A stretch of 64,000 nt of DNA from Kribbella steppae (GCF_004342025.1 NZ_SLWN01000019.1:107618-171617); one strand, 5' to 3'; counted from the first letter of the stretch, positions 1 through 7,577 are shown. Translations and numbers: made by a program. The notes: a model not told the origin generated them from the letters alone.

Positions 1-222
1 ATCCTGGTCATCGTGGTGTTGCTGTTCGGGGCGAAGAAGCTGCCCGAGCTCAGCCGGAACGCCGCCCGGGCCATGGTCGAGTTCAAGAAGGCCACCAGCG
101 AGACCGAGGCGCCGGCGGTCGCGGCGACCGGACCGGCTCCCGCGGCCCAGGGCTCAATCGGGCCCGCCGACCTCGAGAGTGGCGGCGCGCAGGGCGTCGG
201 CGAGGAGCGCCGCGGCGTCTGA
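1..222 (+). CDS. Twin-arginine translocase subunit TatA/E-like, 5' partial
   Basis: The reading frame is open from the first base, so the gene starts outside the window. It ends with TGA. What remains is the end of the N-terminal membrane helix (VIVVLLFGAKKLPEL), the amphipathic helix (SRNAARAMVEFKKATSE) and an Ala/Pro-rich tail of about 40 residues. The FG-x-KLPE hinge followed by an amphipathic helix is the hallmark of TatA/TatE/TatB, the small membrane proteins that polymerise to pass folded proteins through the Tat pore. The last 69 bp overlap the 3' end of the convergent lysR gene, so the tail may simply be drift past an older stop. TatA is favoured over TatB because of the short tail; the missing N-terminus prevents certainty. 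Confidence 0.8.
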   Translation: MLVIVVLLFGAKKLPELSRNAARAMVEFKKATSETEAPAVAATGPAPAAQGSIGPADLESGGAQGVGEERRGV

Positions 223-1077
223 CTGCCGGCCGGGCAGCCGGGCCAGGATGGTCCGGCGTAGTTCTGCCGGTCCGCCGCGGACAGCGAGTACGCGGACGCC
301 GGGTGGTGCGGCCGAGGCCATCGACGCGGAGATCGTGGTCAATCCCGCACCGGCAGCGACCAAGTGAAGTTTCGCCAGCCAGTCGCGGACGGTGTGGGCG
401 ATCTCCGGGCGTTCGTCGAGCCCCGGCCACACACCCATCAGGAACTCCTCGCCGGATAGCGGCCCGGCGATCCATCGCCGGCCGCGCAGCTCGGACACGT
501 CCACCGAGTCGTGCGCGGCGAGCGGATGACCGGCCGGTATCGCCAGCCGCAGGCTCCGCTCCGACAGCGTCTCCAGGTTCAGCGCGGGCGTCTCGGCATC
601 CGGCGGCCGGAACGGCGGCGCCGAGGCCAGCAACGCCAGGTCCACGGTTCCCGCCCGCAGCGCCCGCACCAAGGCCGGCGTCGAACCCTCCCGCGTCGTC
701 ACAGCGACCGCCGGGTGCGTCCGCCGCAGCGCGCTGATTGCCTGCGGCAACACCACTGCACCCGCGCTCGGGAACCAACCGAGCCGCACGGTCCCGCCCG
801 TCACGGGCAGCCCGGCCAGCTCACGTGCGGTCGCGTCGATCTGATCCAAGACACCGGCGGCGTTCCGCAGTACCACCTGGCCTGCAGCCGTCAGCCGCAC
901 GCCTTCCCGTCGGCGTTCGAGCAACGGCGCACCCGCCGCCCGCTCGAGTGAGGCGATCTGCCGGGAGACCGCCGACTGCGTGTACCCGAGTGCCGTCGCC
1001 GCCGACGTGAACGTCCCGCGCTCCGCGACCTCGCGGAACACCCGCAACGCGACCAGGGAGACATCGGTGAAGTCCAT
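154..1077 (-). CDS. LysR-family transcriptional regulator
   Basis: The 307-residue protein has an N-terminal winged helix-turn-helix at about residues 3-62 (FREVAERGTFTSAATALG, then TQSAVSRQIASLE) and a periplasmic-binding-like effector domain at about 90-300. This is the standard LysR architecture and length. ATG at 1077 is chosen because homology begins at MDFTDVS; the frame is open upstream for 27 codons that do not look coding. The gene is divergent from the SDR gene with 71 bp between them, so it probably controls that gene and itself. A dyad lies just upstream of its start. On this strand TAGTAT (1094 to 1089) could serve as a -10, leaving a leader of only a few bases. The effector is unknown. 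Confidence 0.88.
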   Translation of the reverse strand: MDFTDVSLVALRVFREVAERGTFTSAATALGYTQSAVSRQIASLERAAGAPLLERRREGVRLTAAGQVVLRNAAGVLDQIDATARELAGLPVTGGTVRLGWFPSAGAVVLPQAISALRRTHPAVAVTTREGSTPALVRALRAGTVDLALLASAPPFRPPDAETPALNLETLSERSLRLAIPAGHPLAAHDSVDVSELRGRRWIAGPLSGEEFLMGVWPGLDERPEIAHTVRDWLAKLHLVAAGAGLTTISASMASAAPPGVRVLAVRGGPAELRRTILARLPGRQSDAAALLADALRAATLEVGGPD

Positions 1078-1085
1078 GACGTTTA

Positions 1086-1102
1086 CGCATACTACGTGTG
1101 CG
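1086..1102. promoter_or_regulatory. Candidate LysR operator dyad
   Basis: CGCATAC and GTGTGCG form a 7-bp dyad with one mismatch around TAC, flanked by TTT on the left and AAA on the right. It sits between the divergent lysR and SDR genes, 9 bp before the lysR start, and overlaps the candidate lysR -10. This fits an autoregulatory LysR site; the assignment is inferred from position and symmetry. Confidence 0.45.
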
Positions 1103-1136
1103 AAAGTCTCGTTGGAGTCATGGGTGTTGCGAAACC

Positions 1137-1142
1137 TACAGT
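1137..1142 (+). promoter_or_regulatory. Candidate -10 (TACAGT) of a leaderless SDR transcript
   Basis: TACAGT matches the actinobacterial TANNNT -10 pattern and ends exactly 6 bases before the ATG at 1149, so transcription would begin at or next to the start codon. No Shine-Dalgarno sequence precedes the ATG. A possible -35, TTGGAG (1112-1117), is spaced 19 bp away. Confidence 0.5.
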
Positions 1143-1148
1143 GGCCGC

Positions 1149-1970
1149 ATGACAGCACCTCGCATCGCTCTCGTCACCGGCGCCAACCAAGGCATCGGCT
1201 TCGCCTTCGGCCAGGAGCTCGCCGCCCGGATGGACGCCGGCGACCTGGTACTCCTCACCGGCAGAGATCCCCGGCGGGTGTCGGACGCCGTCACCCGGAT
1301 CGACGGCGTTGCCCGGGTCGAGGGGCGGGTGCTCGACGTGACCGACCAGGAAGCGGTCGCTGGACTCGCCGACGAACTGGGGGCGGTCGACATCGTGATC
1401 TCCAATGCGATCGGGCCGTTGGTGCCGGAGCGTCCCCAGAGCGAGCAGGTGGACGTGTTCGTGGATGTCGCCAATCGCGGCGCGCAGTACGTGCTGCGGT
1501 CGTTCGGGCCGATCGTCGAGCCCGGCGGCCGGCTGATCGTGGTGGCGAGTTCGCTGGGGACGCTCGATCACCTGCCCGAGCAGTTGTGGTCCCGGTTCGA
1601 CGGCGTGACGTTGGCGGAGGTCGAGCAGGCCGTCGAGGACTGGCTCCGCTCGGTTCACGACGGTACGGCGGGGGAGCAGGGTTGGCCGGAGTGGATCAAC
1701 CTGCCGTCGAAGGTCGCTCAGGTCGCGGCAGTACGGGCCGTCGCCGCAGTCCGCCGTACCGCGGATCTGGCCAACGGCACGTTGGTCGCGGCGGTCTGCC
1801 CGGGGCTGGTCGACACGCGCGCGTCGCGACCGTGGTTCGAGGACTTCAGCCAGGCGAAGTCGCCGGCCGAGGCGGTCACCCCGGTGGTGGACGTGATCCT
1901 GGCCGACCGCGTCGATCCGGCGATGTACGGCGAGTTGATCCGGGACGGCAAGGTCCTCCCCTGGAAGTAG
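1149..1970 (+). CDS. Carbonyl-reductase-like SDR lacking the catalytic Tyr
   Basis: The 273-residue protein has the Rossmann TGxxxGIG motif (VTGANQGIGFAFGQ, about residues 8-21), NAG-like SNAIG, and the serine segment VVASS. The segment QGWPEWINLPSK aligns with EGWPSSAYGVTK of vertebrate carbonyl reductase CBR1 (recalled alignment). The active-site Lys is kept but the catalytic Tyr position is Asn. CPGLVDT and a C-terminal YGELIRDGKVLPW also fit the CBR1-like group. It is therefore an NAD(P)-binding SDR, but either it uses unusual chemistry or it is not a reductase. ATG at 1149 is chosen over an upstream GTG because the Rossmann strand follows directly and a TACAGT box sits 6 bases before it. 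It is probably regulated by the divergent LysR. Confidence 0.82.
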   Translation: MTAPRIALVTGANQGIGFAFGQELAARMDAGDLVLLTGRDPRRVSDAVTRIDGVARVEGRVLDVTDQEAVAGLADELGAVDIVISNAIGPLVPERPQSEQVDVFVDVANRGAQYVLRSFGPIVEPGGRLIVVASSLGTLDHLPEQLWSRFDGVTLAEVEQAVEDWLRSVHDGTAGEQGWPEWINLPSKVAQVAAVRAVAAVRRTADLANGTLVAAVCPGLVDTRASRPWFEDFSQAKSPAEAVTPVVDVILADRVDPAMYGELIRDGKVLPWK

Positions 1971-2010
1971 CCGGTCCCTCCCCGCAGTACTCCAATCCCT
2001 GGAGTTCTCC

Positions 2011-2016
2011 TAGAGT
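2011..2016 (+). promoter_or_regulatory. Candidate -10 (TAGAGT) of a leaderless transcript
   Basis: TAGAGT (TANNNT) is followed by exactly 6 bases and then the ATG at 2023. No Shine-Dalgarno sequence is present before that ATG. The arrangement equals that upstream of the SDR gene. No good -35 is visible. Confidence 0.4.
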
Positions 2017-2022
2017 CGGTGC

Positions 2023-3360
2023 ATGCTGATTCTGGCCGGCCTGGGCCTCATCCTGGTGCTGACCATCGCCACCGGCTACTTCGTCGCGCAGGAGTTCTCG
2101 TACGTCGCGGTCGACCGCCACCGGCTGCACAAGCTGGCCGACGGTGGTAACGCAGCGGCCGCGCGAGCCCTGAAGGTGACGGCGCGGCTCTCGTTCGTGC
2201 TGTCCGGCGCGCAACTCGGGATCACCATCACCGCACTCCTGGCCGGGTACGTCGCCGAGCCCTACCTCGGTGAGGGCCTGGCCCGCGTCCTCGGCTCGGC
2301 CGGCGTACCGGACGCGGTCAGCCTGTCGATCGCCGTCGTCCTGGCGTTGCTCGCGGCAACGATCATCCAGATGGTACTGGGCGAGCTGGCACCGAAGAAC
2401 CTGGCGATCGCGAAGGCCGAGGCGATCGCGCTGGGCCTGTCCCGGTCCACGCTGATGTACCTGGCTGTCGCGGGACCGCTGATCCGGGTCTTCGACACGG
2501 CCTCGAACCGGATTCTGCGCCGGGTCGGCATCGAGCCGGTCGAGGAGCTTCCGCAGGGTGCCACCGCACAGGAGCTGGACCGCATCATCCTCAGCTCGTA
2601 CGAGCAGGGGCTGCTGGACGAGGACACCATGCGGCTGCTCGACCGCGGTCTCGACTTCCGCGGCCGGATCGCCGGCGAGGCGATGCGCCCGCGCCCGGAG
2701 GTGGTCACCGTGCACCAGGACGACCCACTGACCCGGGTGGTCGAACTGCAGGACACCGGGCACAGCCGGTTCCCGGTCATCGCCGACTCGGTCGACGAGG
2801 TGGTCGGGGTGGTCGCGATCGGCGATGTGGTCGAGGTCGAACCGGCCGACCGGAGCCACGTCACCGCGGGTTCGCTCGCCTCGCCGCCGGTCGTCGTACC
2901 GTTCACGCTGCCGCTGCCCGTCGTACTGGAACGGCTGCGGTCGGCGCATCGTCAGCTCGCGATCGTGGTGGACGAGTACGGCGGGTTCGCCGGGATCGTG
3001 ACGCTGGAGGACATCGCCGAAGAACTGGTCGGCGAGATCCGCGACGAGGACGATCTGCCGGAGACGGGGCTGGTCCAGGGCACGGACGGGTCGTGGGTGG
3101 TGCCGGCGCGGTGGCGGCTCGACGAGGTCGCGGAGGCCACCGGCATCAACCTGCCGGAGGGTGACGACTACGAGACGGTGTCCGGCCTGATCATGGCTGA
3201 GCTCGGCCGGATCCCGGTGGTCGGTGACGATGTCATGGTGGAACTGCCCCGGCGGTTCGATCACGACGGCCGGCCGATCCCGCCCGAGGTCGTCCAGTTG
3301 ACGGTCCAGACCATCGAGCGGCATGTGCCGGGGATCGTCGTGATGGAGCGGGTGACATGA
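2023..3360 (+). CDS. CNNM/CorC-type membrane protein with CBS pair
   Basis: This 445-residue protein starts with a DUF21/CNNM transmembrane domain (about residues 1-190, helices at LILAGLGLILVLTIATGYF, LSFVLSGAQLGITITALLAG and LSIAVVLALLAATIIQMVLG, plus the GELAPKN motif). A pair of CBS domains follows (about 215-340), then a C-terminal CorC_HlyC domain (about 350-435). The family is annotated as hemolysin-like but in studied members moves or senses Mg2+ and other divalent cations; CBS domains bind adenine nucleotides. It overlaps the next gene, a shorter paralogue, by ATGA, so the two are translationally coupled and may form a heteromer. The transported ion cannot be read from the sequence. 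Confidence 0.88.
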   Translation: MLILAGLGLILVLTIATGYFVAQEFSYVAVDRHRLHKLADGGNAAAARALKVTARLSFVLSGAQLGITITALLAGYVAEPYLGEGLARVLGSAGVPDAVSLSIAVVLALLAATIIQMVLGELAPKNLAIAKAEAIALGLSRSTLMYLAVAGPLIRVFDTASNRILRRVGIEPVEELPQGATAQELDRIILSSYEQGLLDEDTMRLLDRGLDFRGRIAGEAMRPRPEVVTVHQDDPLTRVVELQDTGHSRFPVIADSVDEVVGVVAIGDVVEVEPADRSHVTAGSLASPPVVVPFTLPLPVVLERLRSAHRQLAIVVDEYGGFAGIVTLEDIAEELVGEIRDEDDLPETGLVQGTDGSWVVPARWRLDEVAEATGINLPEGDDYETVSGLIMAELGRIPVVGDDVMVELPRRFDHDGRPIPPEVVQLTVQTIERHVPGIVVMERVT

Positions 3361-4427
3361 GTACGGCGCTCGCCCTGCTCATCTCCGTGCTGCTGCTGAT
3401 CCTGAACGGGTTCTTCGTCGCCGCGGAGTTCGCCCTGGTGGCGTCGAAGCGGCACCGGCTCGAGGAGGCCGCCGCGTCCGGCAGCCGATCCGCGCGGGCC
3501 GCGATCGCCGGAGTGAGCGAGTTGTCACTGATGCTCGCCGGCGCCCAGCTCGGCATCACCCTGTGCACCCTCGGCCTCGGATCGCTGGCCGAACCAGCGG
3601 TCGCCCACCTCCTGCATCCGCTCTTCGCGCTGATCGGCCTGCCGGAAGGCCTCGGCCATGTGATCGCGCTGATCATCGCCGTCGCCGGTATCGGCCTGCT
3701 GCACGTCCTGCTCGGCGAGATGGCCCCGAAGTCCTGGGCGATCAGCAACCCCGAGCGGTCCGCCCAGCTGCTCGCCCTACCGTTCCGCGGTTTCACCTTC
3801 GTCTTCCGCCCGCTGCTCCTCGTCCTCAACTGGCTCGCCAACCTCTGCGTCCGCGCGCTGAAGGTCACCCCGCAGAACGAGCTGGCCAGCGCCCACGGTC
3901 CCGACGAACTCCGTCTGCTGATCGAGTCGTCCCGCCGGCACGGCACCCTCGAAGCGGCCGAACACGATCTGCTCACCGCGATGCTCGCCCTGCAGAACAC
4001 CACCGTCGTCCAGGTGATGACGCCGATCTCGCAACTCAGCACGGTCCCGGCCACAGCCTCGGCCCGCGAGGTCGAGCTCACCAGCCGCCGCGAAGGCCGC
4101 TCCCGCCTGGCAGTCGTCAGCACCGGTACGACGATCTGCGGCATCGTCCACGTCCGTGACGCGGCCCGCGCGACCACGGGCGGCGGTACGACGCTCCGCG
4201 CCTCCGACCTGATGACCGCTCCGCTGCAGCTGCCCGCCGACACCCCGGTCGCGACGGCGATCCGGACGATGCGCGATCACCGTTCCCAGTTGGCCGTCGT
4301 ACAGGCGGATGATCAACCGCTCGGGGTGGTCGCGCTGGAGGATCTGCTGGAGGAGGTGATCGGGGAGTTCGACGACGAGACGGACCCGATCATCAGCGCC
4401 GCGCGGGGAGAATCACCGGAGCAGTAG
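3357..4427 (+). CDS. CNNM/CBS membrane protein, short paralogue
   Basis: This 356-residue protein has a DUF21 domain (about residues 1-190; ALLISVLLLILNGFFVAAEF, LMLAGAQLGITLCTLGLGSL, VLLGEMAPKSWAI) and a CBS pair (about 205-345). It lacks the C-terminal CorC_HlyC domain of its upstream partner. The ATG lies in an ATGA overlap with the preceding stop, a strong sign of one operon and coupled translation. Side-by-side long and short CNNM genes are common in actinobacteria. The likely role is divalent-cation homeostasis at the inner membrane. No promoter is visible between the pair. Confidence 0.87.
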   Translation: MSTALALLISVLLLILNGFFVAAEFALVASKRHRLEEAAASGSRSARAAIAGVSELSLMLAGAQLGITLCTLGLGSLAEPAVAHLLHPLFALIGLPEGLGHVIALIIAVAGIGLLHVLLGEMAPKSWAISNPERSAQLLALPFRGFTFVFRPLLLVLNWLANLCVRALKVTPQNELASAHGPDELRLLIESSRRHGTLEAAEHDLLTAMLALQNTTVVQVMTPISQLSTVPATASAREVELTSRREGRSRLAVVSTGTTICGIVHVRDAARATTGGGTTLRASDLMTAPLQLPADTPVATAIRTMRDHRSQLAVVQADDQPLGVVALEDLLEEVIGEFDDETDPIISAARGESPEQ

Positions 4428-4517
4428 TCTCCGGACGCGACCGGTTGCCGAGGGCAATCAAGTGGACGTGCAGATGCCGTGATCGGAACAGATCACCGAG
4501 CGGCCACAGGTGAGTGT

Positions 4518-4572
4518 CAGTCCTTCGGGCGGTTGGCTACCTTTGAGGCAGTAATCGTCCGGAGGAGGACTG
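4518..4572 (+). promoter_or_regulatory. nadK: Inverted repeat covering the nadK ribosome-binding site
   Basis: CAGTCCT (4518-4524) is the exact reverse complement of AGGACTG (4566-4572). The right arm is the 3' part of the strong Shine-Dalgarno region GGAGGAGG, which lies 6 bases before the GTG start. Pairing in the leader would hide part of the ribosome-binding site. A separate dyad, GTGATC-N6-GATCAC, occurs at 4479-4496 in the same 147-bp gap. Either could be chance; neither matches a riboswitch I know. Confidence 0.3.
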
Positions 4573-4574
4573 TC

Positions 4575-5747
4575 GTGCCTGTACGCCGGCTTGGGCTAGT
4601 TGTTCACGAGGGGCGTCCGCTGGCCGTGCAGACGGCCGGGACCGTGCGGGAGTGGGCGGACCGGCACGGGATCGGGTGCACCGATATCGACGTCTGGAAG
4701 GCGCACGAGGACCGCCGCGGCGGCAGGGACGAGTTGCACCACGCCGGCGACCCGGATCTGGTCGTGACACTGGGCGGTGACGGGACGTTCCTGCGCGGTG
4801 CCCGGATCGCGGCCAAGAACAACGCCGCCGTACTCGGGGTGGACCTCGGCAAGGTCGGCTTCCTGACCGAGGTGGCGTGCCGGGACGTGGAGGCTGCGCT
4901 CGAGGCGGTGCACCACGGCGGGGCCAGCTTCGAGGAGCGGATGACGCTGACCATGCGCGCGTCCCGTCCGCTGGAGATTCCGGCCGGGATCGAGTCGCTG
5001 CTGCGGTACGGGCACGGGCCCGCGCTGCCGCCGCCGGCGGTCCGCCCGGAGAGCACCGAGGGCGACGGCTGGGGTGTCGCGCTGGACGTGACGGCGTTGA
5101 ACGACGTCGTACTGGAGAAGCTGGCCCGGGATCACCAGGTGGCGCTTGGTGTGTACCTGTCCGGGCGGCTATTGGCGTCGTACTCGGCTGACGCTGTGAT
5201 CGTGGCGACGCCGACCGGCTCGACGGCGTACAGCTTCGCGGCCGGCGGCCCGATCCTGTCGCCGAACGCCGAGGCGATCGTGTTCACCCCGGTCGCACCG
5301 CATATGACCTTCAACCGCTCCGTCGTCGCGGCGCCGGACGAGTCGATCGGGCTGCGCGTGCTACCGCACTCGGGACAGGCCGCGGTCAGCATCGACGGGC
5401 AGTTGCGCGGCGTCCTCGACCCCGGCGACTGGATCGGCGTCTACGGAGCGCCCCGCCGGCTGCGCCTGGTTCGATTGCGGCCCGCCGATTTCTACGGCCG
5501 GGTGCGCGATCGCTTCCGCCTGACCGACGCGCCCGCAACCGCCCAGGACGGCGAATCCGACGCCTTCTGGCGGCCCACCACCCCGGTCCCGCCGGACCTG
5601 GCCCACCTCCGCCTACCTCCACCACCCGACGCCCCGCTTCCGCGGCTACCTGACGACGTCCAGCCTTCCACACCGCCTGACGAGGCACCGCTTCCCCGGC
5701 TACCTGACGACGTCCGGCCTGCCCCACCGCCTGACGAGGCCCGGTAA
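4575..5747 (+). CDS. nadK: NAD kinase with duplicated proline-rich tail
   Basis: ATP-NAD kinase makes NADP from NAD in the cytosol. Family motifs are the phosphate-binding LGGDGTFLRG (GGDG at residues 67-70), GVDLGKVGFLTE, ALNDVVLEK and TPTGSTAYSFAAGGP. The core ends near residue 320, which matches the usual 290-310 residues. After it comes a tail of about 70 residues with two near-identical 18-residue units beginning APLPRLPDDV, each rich in Pro and acidic residues. GTG at 4575 is preferred over an earlier in-frame start because GGAGGAGG stands 6 bases upstream. It is followed 11 bp later by manC. The tail looks like recent duplication and is probably disordered. Confidence 0.93.
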   Translation: MPVRRLGLVVHEGRPLAVQTAGTVREWADRHGIGCTDIDVWKAHEDRRGGRDELHHAGDPDLVVTLGGDGTFLRGARIAAKNNAAVLGVDLGKVGFLTEVACRDVEAALEAVHHGGASFEERMTLTMRASRPLEIPAGIESLLRYGHGPALPPPAVRPESTEGDGWGVALDVTALNDVVLEKLARDHQVALGVYLSGRLLASYSADAVIVATPTGSTAYSFAAGGPILSPNAEAIVFTPVAPHMTFNRSVVAAPDESIGLRVLPHSGQAAVSIDGQLRGVLDPGDWIGVYGAPRRLRLVRLRPADFYGRVRDRFRLTDAPATAQDGESDAFWRPTTPVPPDLAHLRLPPPPDAPLPRLPDDVQPSTPPDEAPLPRLPDDVRPAPPPDEAR

Positions 5748-5758
5748 GGTCTCTCCTC

Positions 5759-6856
5759 ATGCGAAACGTGGTGATCCTGGCCGGAGGTTCGGGGACGCGG
5801 CTGTGGCCGATGTCGAGGGACGACAGGCCGAAGCAGGTGCTACCGCTGGCAGCCGGGCAGTCGCTGCTGCGGGTGGCGTACAACCGGCTGCGCGGCCTGG
5901 TCGAGCCCGAGAACATCTACGTGTGCACGGTCGGTGCGTACACCGAGGTGGTCCGCAAGGAGCTGCCGGAGCTCGGCGAGCACAACATCATCGGTGAGCC
6001 CGCCCGCCGCGACACCGCGAATGCGGTCGGCCTGGCCTCCGCAGTGGTGGCCCGCAACGACCCCGACGCCGTGGTGGCCTTTGTCGGGTCGGATCACCTG
6101 ATCAGCCCGGAGGACGAGTTCCGGGCCGCGATCGAGAGCGGTTTCGACGTGGTCGAGCAGCGGGCCCGGTCGCTGGTGACGTTCGGGATCGAGCCGACGC
6201 ATCCGCACACCGGCCTCGGGTACATCGAACGCGGCGAGGCCATCGAAGGGACCAGGGCGTTCGTCGTCGACCGCTTCCGCGAGAAGCCGGACCGCGCCAC
6301 CGCCGAGGAGTACCTGGCCACCGGGCGGTTCTGGTGGAACTCCGGGATGTTCGTCTGGCGCGCCGAAACCGTGCTCAGCGTCCTCGACGAACTGCTGCCC
6401 GAGTCCGCCTCACAACTGCGCCAGGTCGCGTCCGTCTGGGACACCCCTTCGCGTGATGCGACGCTGGCGGAGATCTATCCGAACCTGCGCAAGATCAGCG
6501 TCGACTACGCGGTCATGGAGCCGGCCTCACAGGGCAAGGTCGACGCCGACGTGGTCGTCGTACCCATGCCGGTGCACTGGCTCGACGTCGGATCCTGGGC
6601 CGCCCTGGCCGGCACGTACCACGTCGATGCCCGCGGCAACCGTACCGACGGCACCACCCTGAGCTGCCTGCTCGACTCCCACGACAACATCATCGTCACC
6701 GACGACCCCGACCACCTGATCGCCACCGTAGGACTCCGCAGCCACATCATCGTCCACACCCAAGACGTCACCATGGTCTGCCCCCTATCCGACGGCGAAC
6801 GAGTGAAGGACCTAGTAGCCCAAGTCCAGGAAGACCACGCCGAGCGCTACATCTAA
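5759..6856 (+). CDS. manC: Mannose-1-phosphate guanylyltransferase
   Basis: This 365-residue GT-A nucleotidyltransferase has the signature LAGGSGTRLWPMSR at its N-terminus, a GSDH metal-binding motif, FREKPD (the FxEKP type), and HWLDVGSW. Length and the lack of a C-terminal cupin place it with the monofunctional enzymes that make GDP-mannose from Man-1-P and GTP. ManB and ManA, the two preceding steps, are encoded 14-19 kb downstream on the same strand, so the pathway is complete in this window. The gene follows nadK with 11 bp between. Its 3' end runs straight into the 29-bp hairpin repeat array, which may serve as its transcription end. Confidence 0.93.
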   Translation: MRNVVILAGGSGTRLWPMSRDDRPKQVLPLAAGQSLLRVAYNRLRGLVEPENIYVCTVGAYTEVVRKELPELGEHNIIGEPARRDTANAVGLASAVVARNDPDAVVAFVGSDHLISPEDEFRAAIESGFDVVEQRARSLVTFGIEPTHPHTGLGYIERGEAIEGTRAFVVDRFREKPDRATAEEYLATGRFWWNSGMFVWRAETVLSVLDELLPESASQLRQVASVWDTPSRDATLAEIYPNLRKISVDYAVMEPASQGKVDADVVVVPMPVHWLDVGSWAALAGTYHVDARGNRTDGTTLSCLLDSHDNIIVTDDPDHLIATVGLRSHIIVHTQDVTMVCPLSDGERVKDLVAQVQEDHAERYI

Positions 6857-6863
6857 CGCCCCC

Positions 6864-7201
6864 CACCCGAGGCGGCATCCGCCTAACGACACCGCCCGAG
6901 GCGGCGTCCGCCAAACGAGACCGCCCGAGGCGGCGTCCGCCTAACGAGACCGCCCGAGGCGGCGTCCGCCTAACGAGACCGCCCGAGGCGGCGTCCGCCT
7001 AACGACACCGCCCGAGGCGGCGTCCGCCTAACGACACCGCCCGAGGCGGCGTCCGCCTAACGACACCGCCCGAGGCGGCCTCCGCCTAACGACACCGCCC
7101 GAGGCGGCCTCCGCCTAACGACACCGCCCGAGGCGGCGTCCGCCTAACGACACCGCCCGAGGCGGCGTCCGCCAAACGACACCGCGTCTGCCGAACGACA
7201 C
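6864..7201 (+). repeat. 29-bp tandem repeat array, 11 units plus a fragment
   Basis: Units begin at 6864, 6893, 6922 and every 29 bp up to 7154; a shortened twelfth unit runs from 7183 to 7201. Each unit contains AGGCGG-CGT-CCGCCT or a close variant, a 6-bp stem with a 3-base loop, followed by AACGACAC or AACGAGAC. Units differ at only a few positions (CGT or CCT loop, CCTAA or CCAAA, GACAC or GAGAC), which indicates recent expansion. There are no unique spacers, so this is not CRISPR. It begins 7 bp after the manC stop and may act as serial hairpin terminators or mRNA 3' protection. Confidence 0.92.
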
Positions 7202-7348
7202 CGTCGCCGGCGGCGACTGCTCCATCGCCGCCTTCGGCGGGTCGCCCAGCCGGCGACCGCGTGCGGGTGATCGGCGAGCGAGCTGTGGATGTTGTGCGTC
7301 TGTCGCGCTCCTGGAGGGCCAGTGCAGGGTCGCGTGCTCGAGTAGGAC

Positions 7349-7473
7349 GACTGTGGTGGCGCGCGTTGGGCGGGGACTGTCGTGGCGTGCGGCCCGGGAA
7401 GGCGACTGTGGTGGCGCGCGTTGGGCGGGGACTGTCGTGGCGTGCGGCCCGGGAAGGCGACTGTGGTGGCGCG
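7349..7473 (+). repeat. 55-bp tandem repeat, two units plus a partial third
   Basis: GACTGTGGTGGCGCGCG starts at 7349 and 7404, and its first 15 bases recur at 7459, giving an exact 55-bp period with no mismatches seen in the two full units. Each unit is itself built of two related halves starting GACTGTGGTGG and GACTGTCGTGG. No function is apparent. Confidence 0.88.
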
Positions 7474-7494
7474 GCTCCGGGCTGCGTGAGTGTG

Positions 7495-7577
7495 CTGGTC
7501 GTGGTGGTGTGCGTCAAGTGCGCCTTCGGCGTCCGCTTCGCGGATCTTCGACACTTGACCCACACCACCACGACCAG
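7495..7577. repeat. Long inverted repeat with three TTC-loop hairpins (cloverleaf-like)
   Basis: A 26-base arm starting CTGGTCGTGGTGG (7495-7520) pairs with 7552-7577 with a single mismatch. The 31-base interior divides without remainder into three small stems with TTC loops: CGCC-TTC-GGCG (7521-7531), TCCGC-TTC-GCGGA (7532-7544) and TC-TTC-GA (7545-7551). The whole 83-base unit could fold into a four-way junction on either strand. It is not a tRNA: there is no anticodon arm or T-loop sequence. It could be a mobile palindromic element, a structured RNA or a double-strand-break-prone site. Confidence 0.85.

Noticed and set aside
2262..2906. 214-codon minus-strand frame inside the first CNNM gene
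   Set aside because: It is a Ser/Arg-rich shadow translation of the sense gene with no start signal.
6864..7201. Possible CRISPR array
   Set aside because: The 29-bp units are contiguous without unique spacers, and no cas genes are nearby.
7495..7577. tRNA gene, because of the cloverleaf-like fold
   Set aside because: The stem is 26 bp instead of 7, loops are 3 bases, and no anticodon loop or T-loop consensus is present.
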